Assembly: GCA_001970955.1 (NCBI GenBank)
Contig: MPUH01000089.1
Location: forward strand, 1-64,000
Direction of reading: 5' to 3'
Origin: Stentor coeruleus
Taxonomy: Eukaryota > Ciliophora > Heterotrichea > Heterotrichida > Stentoridae
Length of the DNA: 64,000 nucleotides
The first letter of the stretch is position 1; each line of letters begins with the position of its first letter. Shown here in pieces: positions 1-11,008 of the stretch. Both the position numbers and the translations under genes were made by a program. The notes beneath the pieces are model-generated. The model searched no databases and was not told the DNA's origin. It saw nothing but the letters and a program-made list of their open reading frames with translations.

Positions 1-150
1 CCAAAATGATGTGCATGTACAAAGGTAAAGGTGTATAAGATTTCAGGTTTAAGATATTGGAAAATTTAAGGTTTTTTCGTAATTTTCTCAAAAGTGTGCA
101 ACTTAGCTAAGTGTGCAACTTTAGAGTGTTTAACTTGAGAGGTTCCACTG
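1..150. mobile_element. Terminus of a pogo/mariner-like DNA transposon
   Basis: Read inward from position 150 on the minus strand, the sequence starts CAGTGGAACCTCTCAAGTTA and continues with short repeats typical of Tc1/mariner-pogo terminal inverted repeats. The next two bases (151-152) are TA, the target duplication of this superfamily. Two 13-bp copies of AAGTGTGCAACTT (92-104 and 109-121) lie inside the end. The rest of the element is outside the window, so the transposase and the other inverted repeat cannot be seen. The family is assigned from the look of the terminus only. Confidence 0.6.
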
Positions 151-223
151 TATTTAGTTATTTTTTAAATAATTTAGTATTAGAGTCAAAGAAAATTAAC
201 AAATGGATTATATTTTGTAAGTC

Positions 224-1849
224 ATGGTGAAGCTTAGTACAATCATTCACTGGGTATCAGTCATTGTAATTATATGGGTCCTTGTAACTCTTAGTGCAAT
301 TCTCACATTGCCAAGTAGTCCATCTGGGTTACTTCGAGGAAACATCCTTGGTATAGATCGTGAATCAAGTTTAACCTATCCTTTACCTTCACCAGGCTCT
401 TACTGTGCATCATGGTCAAAATCTTCAGATAAATCATTTTGGTCAGACTTAGCATCAGCTTATGCAAGTAAAAAAGTTCAATCATCTGGCTGGTCACTTC
501 TTCCGACCAATAAAAACGGAGTCGCACTAATCAGCTCAGATTCTGTTTATGGAAATTACTCAGCTTTAAGATGGGCTATGGTTAATAATGTAAAAGAACA
601 GACCAACACTCAGCTATTTCTTGTTCCGCTTAAAGCTAATCTGATATTCACTCGCATGTATGTTTTCAAAGATGATGAAGGAAACAATCTTCAGACAGCT
701 AGACTTGGTATTGACTATGCTTGTGATGGTCAATTATTTAATCATATTCCTGGGGCAAGTGCTTTTTGCAGGAAGGATTATTTACAGATGTATTTTCTAG
801 ATTATGAGAAAAGGTATGAAGAAATTGGACAGGAGCAATGCTATTATAGTATAACTCCTAAATCTTTTTTACTTTCACAGCCAGATCATTGTTTAAGGTT
901 TTTGAAAGTACTTGAGACTATGATGGATAAATACAATGAAACATCATGGCCTATAGAATGGATAACAAAAAATGCTCTAAGGCATAAAGGCTATGGTATT
1001 AAGCTTGTGGATTTTGAACTTGCTCATTATTTCTATACACTTTATGGGGCTAACCCAGAAAGCTGCTATAGCATTGATAAAGAACATCAGCAAATGATAA
1101 TACAGAAATATATAAGCAATCCTGCTTTAATTGAAGGTAGAAAATTTGATTTTCGTGTTTTTGTCTTTTGCCTTAATGCTGATCCTTTAGTAGTAGGATG
1201 GGCACCAAATAATGGCCATACTCGACTTTCCGACCAAGTCTATGATGAATTTTCTAATGATTTTACAACACACATTACGGCTAATGTTGCAGGACAAAAT
1301 CCTGAATCTCTTGAATTTCTCAAAAAATATCGCTTTAATCTTAGAGAAATTGGAGAATACTTCAAAGATCAAATTGGTGATGTTGATACTTGGCTCTCCA
1401 CCATTGCCTATCCAAAAGTTAAAAGAATTTTAATTCACATGTTTAGAGCTTCTCAACAGAACTTTCTCATAAAAAGATCAGGTCTCTTTGAGTTTTATGG
1501 TGTAGATTTTATCATGGATAATACTTACACAAATTTCTATCTTCTGGAATCAAATCGCAGGCCAGATGTACAAGAGAAAAACCCAAAACTCCAATATAGA
1601 GAAGATATGATAGTAGAAGATGTAGTTAGATATGCTGATTATCTTATGGAAACTGAAGGAAATCTAGAAAGTACAGAAGAGGTTTTCTCAAGATTTACAG
1701 CTTTTGAACGACTCATCGACGAAACATCTGAAGACCCATATCTAGGAGTCTTAGATGAACCTTGCTCTAAAGTTTTCAAAGACATGAACTGGGATCTCCC
1801 TATAGACCCAATGATCCAGCCACTAAAGTTTTATGTTGATAACTATTAG
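224..1849 (+). CDS. Membrane-anchored tubulin-tyrosine-ligase-like (TTL/TTLL) protein
   Basis: A 541-residue protein of the TTL family, ATP-grasp enzymes that add Tyr, Glu or Gly to tubulin tails or other proteins. The C-terminal two thirds carry family landmarks: QKYISNPALIEGRKFDFRVF near residue 292 (substrate and ATP-site strand) and LLESNRRPDVQEKNP near residue 440, where TTLLs have the metal-binding ExNxxP-like segment. Unusually, residues 6-30 (IIHWVSVIVIIWVLVTLSAI) form a hydrophobic signal anchor, so the enzyme should sit on a membrane, possibly facing the lumen. The ATG at 224 is the first in frame and needs no splicing. It ends 21 bp from the convergent cyclin gene. The family call is firm. 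The substrate is unknown, and a non-tubulin target is possible given the anchor. Confidence 0.82.
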   Translation: MVKLSTIIHWVSVIVIIWVLVTLSAILTLPSSPSGLLRGNILGIDRESSLTYPLPSPGSYCASWSKSSDKSFWSDLASAYASKKVQSSGWSLLPTNKNGVALISSDSVYGNYSALRWAMVNNVKEQTNTQLFLVPLKANLIFTRMYVFKDDEGNNLQTARLGIDYACDGQLFNHIPGASAFCRKDYLQMYFLDYEKRYEEIGQEQCYYSITPKSFLLSQPDHCLRFLKVLETMMDKYNETSWPIEWITKNALRHKGYGIKLVDFELAHYFYTLYGANPESCYSIDKEHQQMIIQKYISNPALIEGRKFDFRVFVFCLNADPLVVGWAPNNGHTRLSDQVYDEFSNDFTTHITANVAGQNPESLEFLKKYRFNLREIGEYFKDQIGDVDTWLSTIAYPKVKRILIHMFRASQQNFLIKRSGLFEFYGVDFIMDNTYTNFYLLESNRRPDVQEKNPKLQYREDMIVEDVVRYADYLMETEGNLESTEEVFSRFTAFERLIDETSEDPYLGVLDEPCSKVFKDMNWDLPIDPMIQPLKFYVDNY

Positions 1850-1870
1850 AACTCTATATTAATTTTTAGA

Positions 1871-2623
1871 TTACTTCATTGTAATAGCTTCCATAATAAG
1901 ACGAATTGCTTGCGTTATTTCTTGCAAAGTCAAATCAGGAGAGACTATAGTCCACCAAGACTCAGCATTAATTAAAACAAGATGCTGAGGTCTTGGAAGA
2001 TTGCAAATAACCCCAGCTAGAACCACACAAGCCACTGCAACTGCTTGAGTCCGAACACATAGAGGGGCAATAGATCTCAAACTTTCATTAGCCATGACTC
2101 GAGCCATAGTCATGAAAACGTTTTTATCTTCTATGTTTGTGTACAGCTTGGAAATCACATTTTCCAAGTAATAAAGAGGCAAATCTATATCCACATCGAA
2201 TTCCAATGTTTTGAGAAGTTTAAACTCCCCTTTAAATATTTTCATCAAATATTCTGCTTTTAGTGTATCATCAAATACTGGGGGCTGCCTATCAGCACCA
2301 TGCATTCTCCTATGAAAAACACTATGATAAGTTGAAGCAAATGTGTTAGGATAAATTCTTTTGTTTTGCCTTCTAAAATTGTGAGTTTTACAAGCTAGCA
2401 TTAAAGCTGCTGTGCTAATTATATGCCTATCGTAATTCAAATAACTCCGACGGATAAAGAAAAGATTTACCATGTAATTTGCTGAACACAACACATTTTC
2501 GTCTATTTGGAGCTGTCTTCCCATTTCTGTTATAAATGCGAAATCTCCTGATCTTAATTGTTGCTGAATTTCGAATGGAAGACCAACAGCTCTGCGGCAT
2601 TCTTCTTCAGGAAATATCTTCAT
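1871..2623 (-). CDS. Cyclin-box protein (cyclin K/T/L/C-like)
   Basis: A 250-residue protein made almost entirely of two cyclin folds. The first box has MVNLFFIRRSYLNYDRHIISTAALMLACK at about residues 51-79, with the Lys and Ala positions conserved in transcriptional cyclins. ANYMVNLFFIRRSYLNYDRH resembles the corresponding stretch of cyclins T, K and L. The second box holds the Ala/Val-rich helix TQAVAVACVVLAGVICNLPR near residue 193. Such cyclins activate CDK9, CDK12 or CDK11-type kinases acting on RNA polymerase II or splicing. No destruction box or PEST region is obvious, in line with a constitutive transcriptional cyclin rather than a cell-cycle one. Assignment within the group is not possible from sequence reading alone. 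Its 3' end converges with the TTL-like gene. Confidence 0.8.
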   Translation of the reverse strand: MKIFPEEECRRAVGLPFEIQQQLRSGDFAFITEMGRQLQIDENVLCSANYMVNLFFIRRSYLNYDRHIISTAALMLACKTHNFRRQNKRIYPNTFASTYHSVFHRRMHGADRQPPVFDDTLKAEYLMKIFKGEFKLLKTLEFDVDIDLPLYYLENVISKLYTNIEDKNVFMTMARVMANESLRSIAPLCVRTQAVAVACVVLAGVICNLPRPQHLVLINAESWWTIVSPDLTLQEITQAIRLIMEAITMK

Positions 2624-3756
2624 TCTAATATATCACTATAAATAATGGTGTGAACTAAACTTGCATATTTAACCTTCCCTCAAGCACTTAAGCCTTCAAA
2701 GATTGGCAGAAATAAAAAAATTATAGTGAAATCATTTTTGAAAGTTTTAAAAGTTGCTAATTTATATAGATTATATTATTTATTATAATATTAATGAAAG
2801 CTGGAGTGCCTTGGGTATATGAATTAAAAACTGCATAGACCTTAAGTATATTCATCCATTTGAGAAGCCCCCTGAAGAAAAGAAAATGGTTAAACAAAAA
2901 TTATGAGTGTATCTAAAATTACTAAAGCTTTAGCGAAGCAAGCTTCAGCTAAAATATAGGCAAGAGGCAGCAAATAAAAAGTACCTAACAGGACTTGATT
3001 TTTTTTTGCTTCAAGCTTAGGAAATTTCCTGAAAAATAAGTAGTTTAAAGCCTTAGCCCTCAAATGTCTATTTAAGATTTGCAAATCACAGCACAAGCTT
3101 TTACTTATAATTAAACTTTAGCCTATTTTTAGTTAAACTTCATGAATTTAAAGAGAGCTATTGGGAATATATTCTATATATTTTCTCATCAGATTATTAT
3201 TTCATTGCAAATTAAGTAAAGTTATGTATTTATAGAGAAGTTATGTCTTAGTCACAATAAAATTAGCTATTTTTATTAATTATATTTTTGAAATGAATAA
3301 CAACTGATAATTATAAGAAAAAGAGTCGGCTGATTAGAAAATTTTTAGCATTGCAAGATTGCACGCTTTATTACATGAAATAATTCTAAATTGCATTAAA
3401 TTTCCTAATTTATATATCTATATGCACTTAATTCACTAATCTATCAATATAGAATAAAGTTTAAACGAATTCAAGTACTCAATAAAAATATTTTTTTAAG
3501 TTAGCATCTCTTTTTTTTCTTTTTGTTTCTTATCGTTAGTCTTACTATGAAGTTTAAAATATTATACCCCGCACTAATACTTGACATAGTCAGGGAAATA
3601 ATCTTCTTACCATACCCTTTTAACTTCAAAATTTAAGTCTAGGACTCAATATGAAATTATTCCCAAGCAAAAGACTCACTTTAGGTCTATATTGATTTCA
3701 CGAATAGCAATAAATACATAATACTCTTATAAGTTTGATTTCAGTGGTTGATATAA
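2624..3756. other. Intergenic region, no convincing gene
   Basis: About 1.1 kb between two divergently transcribed genes. Most is AT-rich and without coding character. A somewhat richer patch at about 2790-3110 includes a short frame starting ATG at 2794 (MKAGVPWVYELKTA, then stop) and a 68-codon minus-strand frame, but neither has recognisable similarity or a 15/16-nt intron that extends it. It may be a very old gene remnant. The flanks must hold the promoters of the cyclin and rhodanese genes; no specific element was identified. Confidence 0.5.
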
Positions 3757-4560
3757 ATGGCATCAAAATTGATAACTACTCGGCAACTTTTTGAAGCACT
3801 TAAAGCCCGTAAACCAATGCATATTCTCGATACAACATATACATTGCCTGATATCTCACCTCTTGAAAACCATTTCAAGCATCGTATTGAATCATCAAAA
3901 TTTTTAGACATGAAGGAGATTTCTGATCAAACCTCAGGCTTAACAATGACAATGCCTAGCCAGGAACATTTCATTAATACAATGAGAAAATTGCATGTTA
4001 AAAATGATACTACTCCAGTGATTCTTTACGATTTATTTAACATGACGTCTCCCAGAGCTTGGTTTATGTTCAAAGTATTTGGGCGTAATAATGTTGCTAT
4101 TCTTGATGGAGGATTGAGCAAGTGGATTTCAGATTCACTTCCTGTTATTTCAGGAAAGTATGAGTTGCCTACAACTTTAGACCAAACCTCTGATTATTCA
4201 TATATAAAAAACTCTAAACTTTTTAGGACATTTGAAGATATAGTTAAAGTTTCTAAAGATAAAAGTGAAGAAATTATTGATTCTCGGCCCGCCAAATCAT
4301 TTCAAGAGAGCAGTATTCCTAATTCTTTTGGGTTACCATTTGATCTAATGTATAAAAATGATAAAACCTTTAAAAAGCCTGAAGAACTCAAAGAACTTTT
4401 TGAAAAAACTGGAGTGGATTTTAAAAAAAATATTATTCACTCTTGTAGAATTGGCCATTCAGCGTGTGTAAATCTTTTTGCTATGGATCTTGTTGGGAAA
4501 GAAAGCTTTTTATATGATGGATCATGGGAAGAATGGTCGAAAAAAATTAAAATAGCTTAG
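3757..4560 (+). CDS. Two-domain rhodanese / mercaptopyruvate sulfurtransferase-like protein
   Basis: A 267-residue protein with two rhodanese domains, as in thiosulfate sulfurtransferase (TST) and 3-mercaptopyruvate sulfurtransferase (MPST). The N-terminal domain has HILDTTYTLPD and PVILYDLFNMTSPRAWFMFKVFG, ending in the family signature VAILDGGLSKW near residue 120. The C-terminal domain has EEIIDSRPAKSF and the active-site loop HSCRIGHSAC with the catalytic Cys at about residue 230. The loop CRIGHS equals neither CRKGVT (TST) nor CGSGVT (MPST), so donor preference cannot be read off. Both enzymes move sulfane sulfur to acceptors such as cyanide or thioredoxin, usually in mitochondria or cytosol. 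No clear mitochondrial presequence is visible. Size is slightly below the family norm of about 290. Confidence 0.85.
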   Translation: MASKLITTRQLFEALKARKPMHILDTTYTLPDISPLENHFKHRIESSKFLDMKEISDQTSGLTMTMPSQEHFINTMRKLHVKNDTTPVILYDLFNMTSPRAWFMFKVFGRNNVAILDGGLSKWISDSLPVISGKYELPTTLDQTSDYSYIKNSKLFRTFEDIVKVSKDKSEEIIDSRPAKSFQESSIPNSFGLPFDLMYKNDKTFKKPEELKELFEKTGVDFKKNIIHSCRIGHSACVNLFAMDLVGKESFLYDGSWEEWSKKIKIA

Positions 4561-4955
4561 AATAGAGATTAAAATAGTGAACTTGAATAAACATATGCAT
4601 GATTCACATTCAATATGCATTAATGGTTCATAAAGCAAGCATTCAAGAAAATAAGAAGTTAAATTTAAAAATTTTATAGTTTATTAACATGAAATTATTG
4701 TTTATTCAAGTTTAATATTCATTTTCTATAAAAAATTATGTGAACTAATTGCGGAATAATTATATTTTTTAGAAGTGAAATTTTAAATAATATATTATTA
4801 TAAGTTTGCTCTATCTGTATTAGAAATTTAAGTTGTAATAGTCAATACCTGTAGGTGCATTTAGAATCAGTTTTCTTTAAAAAAGATGAAATAGACTTTT
4901 TTGTGAGCTAAATTACTTTCTAATATTTTGATTAAAGCTACTTTTCTGATGTTTA

Positions 4956-7062
4956 ATGATTTCAAATATATTAATGATATCATTTTATTTTGATATTTAC
5001 TTGATTTGTTTTTATTTTTACTGTTTATCAAGTGTTTTGCCAAACATACTCTATGAAAATAATTATAATTTATGCACATCCCAAGAATATGATATAAATT
5101 CAATCTATAAGGCATTTTATGGATTGGATATATTACCATAGCCTATTTTGTGAAATGGTCTTGACTAAAAATTTTCGAATTATTTTTTTAAGCCTTTACT
5201 GATGATAGTATTATTTAGCAGTTGAATATCTTGGTTTCTTATTTCAATGAGGTATGCAAGCCTTCTGATGCTAGGCGTTGGTTTGCAAATCTCAAAGAAA
5301 GTAGTTATGTAAAAAAATATTTGCTCAGATTATTATTATTATATACATAAGGGATATTTGGTTATTTAAAAATAATCATTGACTTATGCTGATTTTATTA
5401 AATTTATTAGCTCCTGACATATAAATCTCGAAGGAATCTATACCCAAGTTCTCTGAATTTACCTATTCTAGTCTTAAATCAGCGCCTCTGTTTGACATTT
5501 GTGTCTATTTTATTCAAATATACATTTATATTCTTTGCAGAATTGCCGGGATTCACATAGAATTATCATCATCGTTATTGAGAAATCAAGTCTTTGCTAA
5601 TTCTTGGGCAAATTTAAGTATAAAAAATGTATAAACTTAGTAATTCCTAATACTACTAAGATCTATAAGCAACAATTTCTTGTATTTCTTTATAAAATTA
5701 CTCTTTATTATCTTTAAACTCAGGCTGAGGAATGCATGAGATATACAAATGACTTTATCTATTCGTAAATTACTAAGGAGAATATATACATAATGCATTT
5801 TCTTCCTATATATTGATATTTCTTCTAATGCAAAAGCTTTCTTCAAAAATAATATATATTTTGCCAATAAGTATATCTCGGAGTTGATAGATAAGGGTGA
5901 AATTGGCTCACACTCAATTCAGTATTGAACTTTGATGGAAAACTTTTCGTGTTTTTTTCGACCCCTCCTGATATTTCTAATTGCTTCCAGTTCTCTTCTA
6001 GGATTAAATTTATAATTTTTAAAAATTTCGCACGTTCTTTAAACTAAGGAAAAATTAATACAGAAACTACTTTAGATATAAATCTTTGTTCTATTTGCTT
6101 AATTTATAAGTTTTAAAATTTCCTTTGTAGTTAATTTTATAGTGCTTTGTAAAAATTCAGAAAGATATATGAAGTAATTAAGGAGAAGAGAAAAAGTATC
6201 TTTCCAAGACGCAGAATTATATTTTCATGCTGATAAACTTACTCTCTCCAGTTTTAAAGTTTTTTCTACTATTTTTTTGTGCCGGAAGTTCTACTGTAAA
6301 CAATTTTATTGCCCCTGTAATCTTTATTTCTTTTTAATGAAGAACATCAGCTGATTCAAACGAAGTATAATAAAGTTGCAGTAAATATGATAATTTTGAT
6401 TTCTAAGCCTCTTAGCAAATGTTTTTTGGTTTGAATTCGATTTGGTTAGCATTAGTGAAAAACTTGAAGTCAAAGAAATACCTTGTTCTTGATTCACACA
6501 ATAAAAAGGCTTTGAATTTTTATTTGGTTGATTTCTTAAGTAAGTATTATTTTAGTTCATGCCTTCCTTTATAAGTAATTATCAATTCATAAATTTATGT
6601 ATTTTTCTAGGCTTGCATATGCAATTTTTTGGAAAATTGAATGTATTCTGATTCTAAAAAGCGAATTCTTGCAATTTATCTCTAGATTATCTTTGGGACT
6701 ATTTTTAGATATACTCCTATTGATACAAATATGCATCTTGTCATTGTTGATCTTATCATTTTAATTTCCCACAGGCCAGATACATTCCAATTCATTTTTT
6801 AATTAGAAAATTTGTTTATAAGCACTATCATCATTATCCCAATATAGTTTTTCAATTAAATTGTTTCCATGTACTATCTCTAGTTTTTTCGATTTTCCTA
6901 TTTGAGAAGAAAGCATTTGTAAGATCAACAATGTGCTATAATACTCTATCAGAAAAATGTTCATCTAATATGTCAGTTTTAGAAAAGTTTTCTTTGTCAA
7001 ATATCCTGGATTCAGCGGTAAATTATTCATCCATTGGTTCAAGAGTAAATACTAATTCATAA
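4956..7062 (+). pseudogene. Decayed plus-strand gene region (suspected membrane protein)
   Basis: This 3-kb gap (4561-7597) has no intact gene but holds several open plus-strand stretches with protein-like composition, in different frames. They are 4956-5141 (hydrophobic, then SVLPNILYENNYNL), 5219-5350 (including NEVCKPSDARRWFANLKESS), 5425-5634 (69 codons, including SKESIPKFSEFTYSSLKSAP), 6416-6574 (including LVKNLKSKKYLVLDSHNKKA) and 6751-7062 (103 open codons, including FPQARYIPIHFLIRKFVYKH). Amino-acid use here is unlike the surrounding AT-rich spacer, and all stretches share one orientation. That is what a large gene with accumulated lesions would leave. The family was not identified; hydrophobic segments suggest a membrane protein. 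None of the stop positions looks like a 15-nt intron. Confidence 0.45.
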
Positions 7063-7597
7063 AATTATTTAATACTAAATTTTTTTACTATTAGTTTTAG
7101 AAAACCGGTTAGTCATTATGGTCAGGCATACTAAGGAAGTTAATATGTTATCAGTTACATTATGAAGCAACTTGTTTTATAGTATTTTATGTTCCTTCAA
7201 TCTATTTGTTTTACTTTCTAGACCTCGTCTTCTGATATAAATATTAATCTTAGACAAAAAATGTGATAACTCCAACGCTAAATGCTATCAGGATGTAAAA
7301 GTCATAGAAGAAGCATAAATAAACTTTACATGGAATAAACTAGAATGATTTATGCACCAAGCTGGAATTTTTCGCTTGCATCTTTTAAGATGAATAAGCT
7401 AAAAATAATTTCACTCTGGGCTCCATTTCATTATCAATCAAATTAAGCCTAAACTGCGATGCCAAATATCTGTTTGCGGAAATATTTATACACAATCATA
7501 TTTTTAAAAGAATAAAATGAGCATGAAGTTCTTTATAAAGTTAATTATAAAACTATTAAATAATAAGTCAAATGGCTAGTCATATTTTTCGTTATAA

Positions 7598-10500
7598 ATG
7601 AGATTATGGTATGCAGTGTTAATTTTGTTCATGCTTGGTGTGAATAGCCTTTATAACTTTGCAATTATTGTGTCTATTCACACCCCAAGTACTTATTTAA
7701 TTGAATTTGAAAAACTTAAAACTGATTTGAAATATTCATTTAGTATATATCTTCAAGAATTCAACACTTCAATTAGCAGAGTAATATTTACATAGGAATT
7801 AGAAGACATGGATTTAATTTTCGATTCAAGTTTTTCAGCTGCTATTTCTCTGACCATTTTAAGAATAGCTAGTGACTATCAGATTCCATATTTGTGCTGG
7901 TGGGATTGTCCTTTAAGCCAAAACGATATTTTATTTAGAATCTATGCAAACTGTGATGAAATCTCTAAAAAATTAAATTCAGTGATTGAATTCTTGAATT
8001 GGACGAATTCTGCTGTATTTTATGATGACTCTTTATGCTCAAACAATATGTTACAGAATCTAAAATATAAAGAAAAAATATATGCACCTTCTAATATGCC
8101 AACTCATACAAGTTCAATAATTTCACGCTTTGTGAAAACAAGTGGAATAAAAACTTGGATTTTAATAACTGAAGCTGATAGCAGTGCAGAAATTCAATCA
8201 GAACTTATTGCAAATAACATGATGCGTGAAGGTGTTGGAATTCTTGCAGGCCCTTATAGCAGCCCTGGCGTTAACTATGATGGGATTTTAAAATTATCTT
8301 ATAAAGGACAAGAATATTCAGATTCGAAAAGCCAATTAATTTTTCAAACATTAAAATCTTTGCTAAACAATGTAAATCAAGTTATGGAAAAAAATAAAAT
8401 TCATGACATTTATTCAGCACTTGTGTCTATTTTTCATCTGCATATCCCATCTGATGAATTAGCTTTATTTAACATACAAAATAGCACAATAATCCAAATA
8501 CAAGAAACGAAGATAAACACAACAACAGTTTATGATATCAATGCAATAAAATGGATAGGAGGTAGCAATAATCCTCCGTCAAACTCAAAAACTAAAATAA
8601 ACTTTAGCTTATCTGCTGGGATAACAAATAATAGTATTACAGCTCAAATTGGAAATCAAATTATGATGAACGGAGTTTATATTGGTGCTGAAGACATAAA
8701 TAATGAAACAAATCGTTTACCAGGATTTGAATTTAGATTTCAAGATATACCTTGCTATACTTCATCTGCAAAAATCGACACTTCATGTTATGATAATTAT
8801 AGCGATAATTTTGGTTTATTTCATATATCTCCACACTCAGAAGCATATTCAATTTTACTTTATAATTACCTAACACAATTTGATTTAAATCTTTTTGGAA
8901 CTTCAGATGGCTTAATTATGGAAGATAAAAATGACTACCCCAGATATATCAGCACAGGAATTCCGTATAAATATGAAGTTAATGCTTTACTTCAAGTTAT
9001 TAAGCTAATGGGTTTCAATTCTATAGCAGTAGTACGCTCAAATAGTTCTAGCGCGATAGAATGGTCAAATTGGGCAATTGAAGATGCAAAAAATTATAAA
9101 ATCTCAATCCTCAATAATATATCGAACAATATATTAAATATTTCAGCCTCTGGATCTATCATTAATGGAGATAGTATAATAGAAAATATTGTTAATAGCC
9201 TATCACGAATTGTTATTGCAGCTGTTCCAGAAACAACCCTTCTTGAAATGTTTAGTAAATTTATTGATTTAGGATTAGAAGCTGGAGATATTTATACTGC
9301 AACAAAAAGTTTAAAAATTGAAATTATTACAAATATTTCAAATCCAAATTTTAATAAAACCAAAGATATGATTTCAGGCACATTTATAATTGGAAGTGCA
9401 TTTTTCCAAGGGGAAGTTGGGAAAAGGACTGAGAAAACTTTTATGAATCGTTTTCAATCTTATACTAGAAGAACATGCGATTATTATGATGCTTTCATGC
9501 TAGGAGCTAATGCAATTGAGATTCTAATAAACAGTGGTAAAGATTACGAAAAAAGCACAAACATAATGAGAGAGGCACGAAAAGTAAAATTTCAAGGTTG
9601 CAATGGAATAATAAAAGTTATTGACTATACAAATTTAAGAGAATCAGAAATGTATATAATGAATCAAATCATGTATAAAAATAATAGTTACATAATTCCT
9701 GAAGTTGCTTATTATTATCCTACAGGTAGTACCGTATTCCAAATTGTTGAAGAACTTGTATGGACACCATCTGGCTTACCATCTAGTATAAGAATAAATA
9801 ATTGGCCTTGTCCATTCAAACCATCTCACTTAAAAATTTTCAATGAAGGGCGGACAATTGTTTGGATAATATGCTCTATTATTTCCTTATTCACAGTTAT
9901 AAATACAATTTTTATCTGGAAAAAATTTTGGACAAATGATATAAAGACTCTTACTGAAAAACAAGAAATCAGTTTTCAAGATTCTGTTCTTTTATCAACA
10001 GTACTTATTGAACTATTTCAAGTTGCTTCAATGGGACCTGATATTGAAAACTTAAGTGGTTTTATGAAATCGATAACAAGTAGTGTTTCTTATAATATTG
10101 ACGATTTTGTGGTATTGACAAATGGTATTTTTTGGTATGTTCTTTTATCGATGATGTTGTGTTCAGCTTATTGGGTACTTTTATGTATTGTGTGGCTATT
10201 TAATTTACATAAGAGATTTTATAATTTCTTTATTTTCAGATTTCTTGGATGGTCAATTACAAACATTATGCCTATACAAGGTAACTTAATGTTTATTCCA
10301 ATTATCTCAACTTTATTAGATGTTTTTCTATGTGACAAATCGCTTAGTGACTCATTTTCTGATAGTGTACTGGATAAAGACTGTTTTCAAAAATGCTGGA
10401 ATTCAAAGCATTTATCATATGCTATACCTTCTGGTTTATTTATATTTATGTACCAACCTCTAGCTGTGTATTTTAGACCAATATGGCAAGAGTATTTGCC

Positions 10501-11008
10501 TCTTTTACATATTAAAACTCATCCGAAATTTTTGATGATAAAATCAGTATATCAAATTTTGCTAATCTTACTAAATAAAACATTAAAACGATATGATGAT
10601 TATGTTCATTCAATTGTTTTCGCTATATTGATTTTTATTTACGTTTTAGTTTTGCAATATGTAAAAGCATTTAATTATGATCGACTGAATATGTGGCAAA
10701 GGATAGGAAATATTGCAGTTCTTTGGTTAGCTTTAATATGTATAGGACTCAAACTTTCTACTGAAAAAGTTTATGTATGGATTATTATTTTATTAATAGG
10801 ATTGGCTATGCTTATTATTATAGGCTTTTTGTTACAAAAGAAAAAATATCCTAGCCTTCTATATAGAGTAGAACAAAAAAGTATAGAGAAAATTATAAGA
10901 TGGATGATTGGCTCGGAAGAAAGTAAAGATGTTTTTAAAAGTATAAGCTATGCTATTGATGAAAATGAAATAGATTCTAATAACAGGTTTATTTCTGGCA
11001 GTCATTAA
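7598..11008 (+). CDS. Receptor-like protein: periplasmic-binding-fold ectodomain plus about eight membrane spans
   Basis: Two exons (7598-7780 and 7796-11008) joined across a 15-nt intron give 1131 residues. A signal peptide (MRLWYAVLILFMLGVNSLYN) is followed by a long, Asn-rich, probably glycosylated ectodomain. Residues of about 300-700 look like a type I periplasmic-binding fold (ANF-receptor/LIVBP class): SAGITNNSITAQIGNQIMMN, GVYIGAEDINNE, then FNSIAVVRSNSSS and YYDAFMLGANAIEIL. Residues 20-290 may be a second, more diverged copy. A Cys-containing linker leads to about eight hydrophobic helices (residues 720-1065), beginning TIVWIICSIISLFTVINTIF, with a loop containing CDKS..DCFQKC, and a short charged tail. 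This is the general layout of class C GPCR-like or ligand-sensing receptors, but the membrane part did not match a family I can name. No kinase or cyclase domain is present. Confidence 0.75.
7781..7795 (+). other. 15-nt spliceosomal intron
   Basis: GTAATATTTACATAG. Without removal, the frame from 7598 stops at its last three bases (TAG). With removal, ..SISR joins directly to ELEDMDLIF.. in the long frame that continues to 11008. The A six bases from the end and the terminal ATAG match the other introns in this window. Confidence 0.93.

Noticed and set aside
2794-3096. Short frames in the cyclin-rhodanese spacer
   Set aside because: They read slightly protein-like but have no length, motif or intron support; recorded only as a possible ancient remnant.
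4867-5139. 90-codon minus-strand ORF
   Set aside because: It overlaps a plus-strand coding-like stretch and has a Lys/Ile/Asn composition typical of chance frames in AT-rich DNA.
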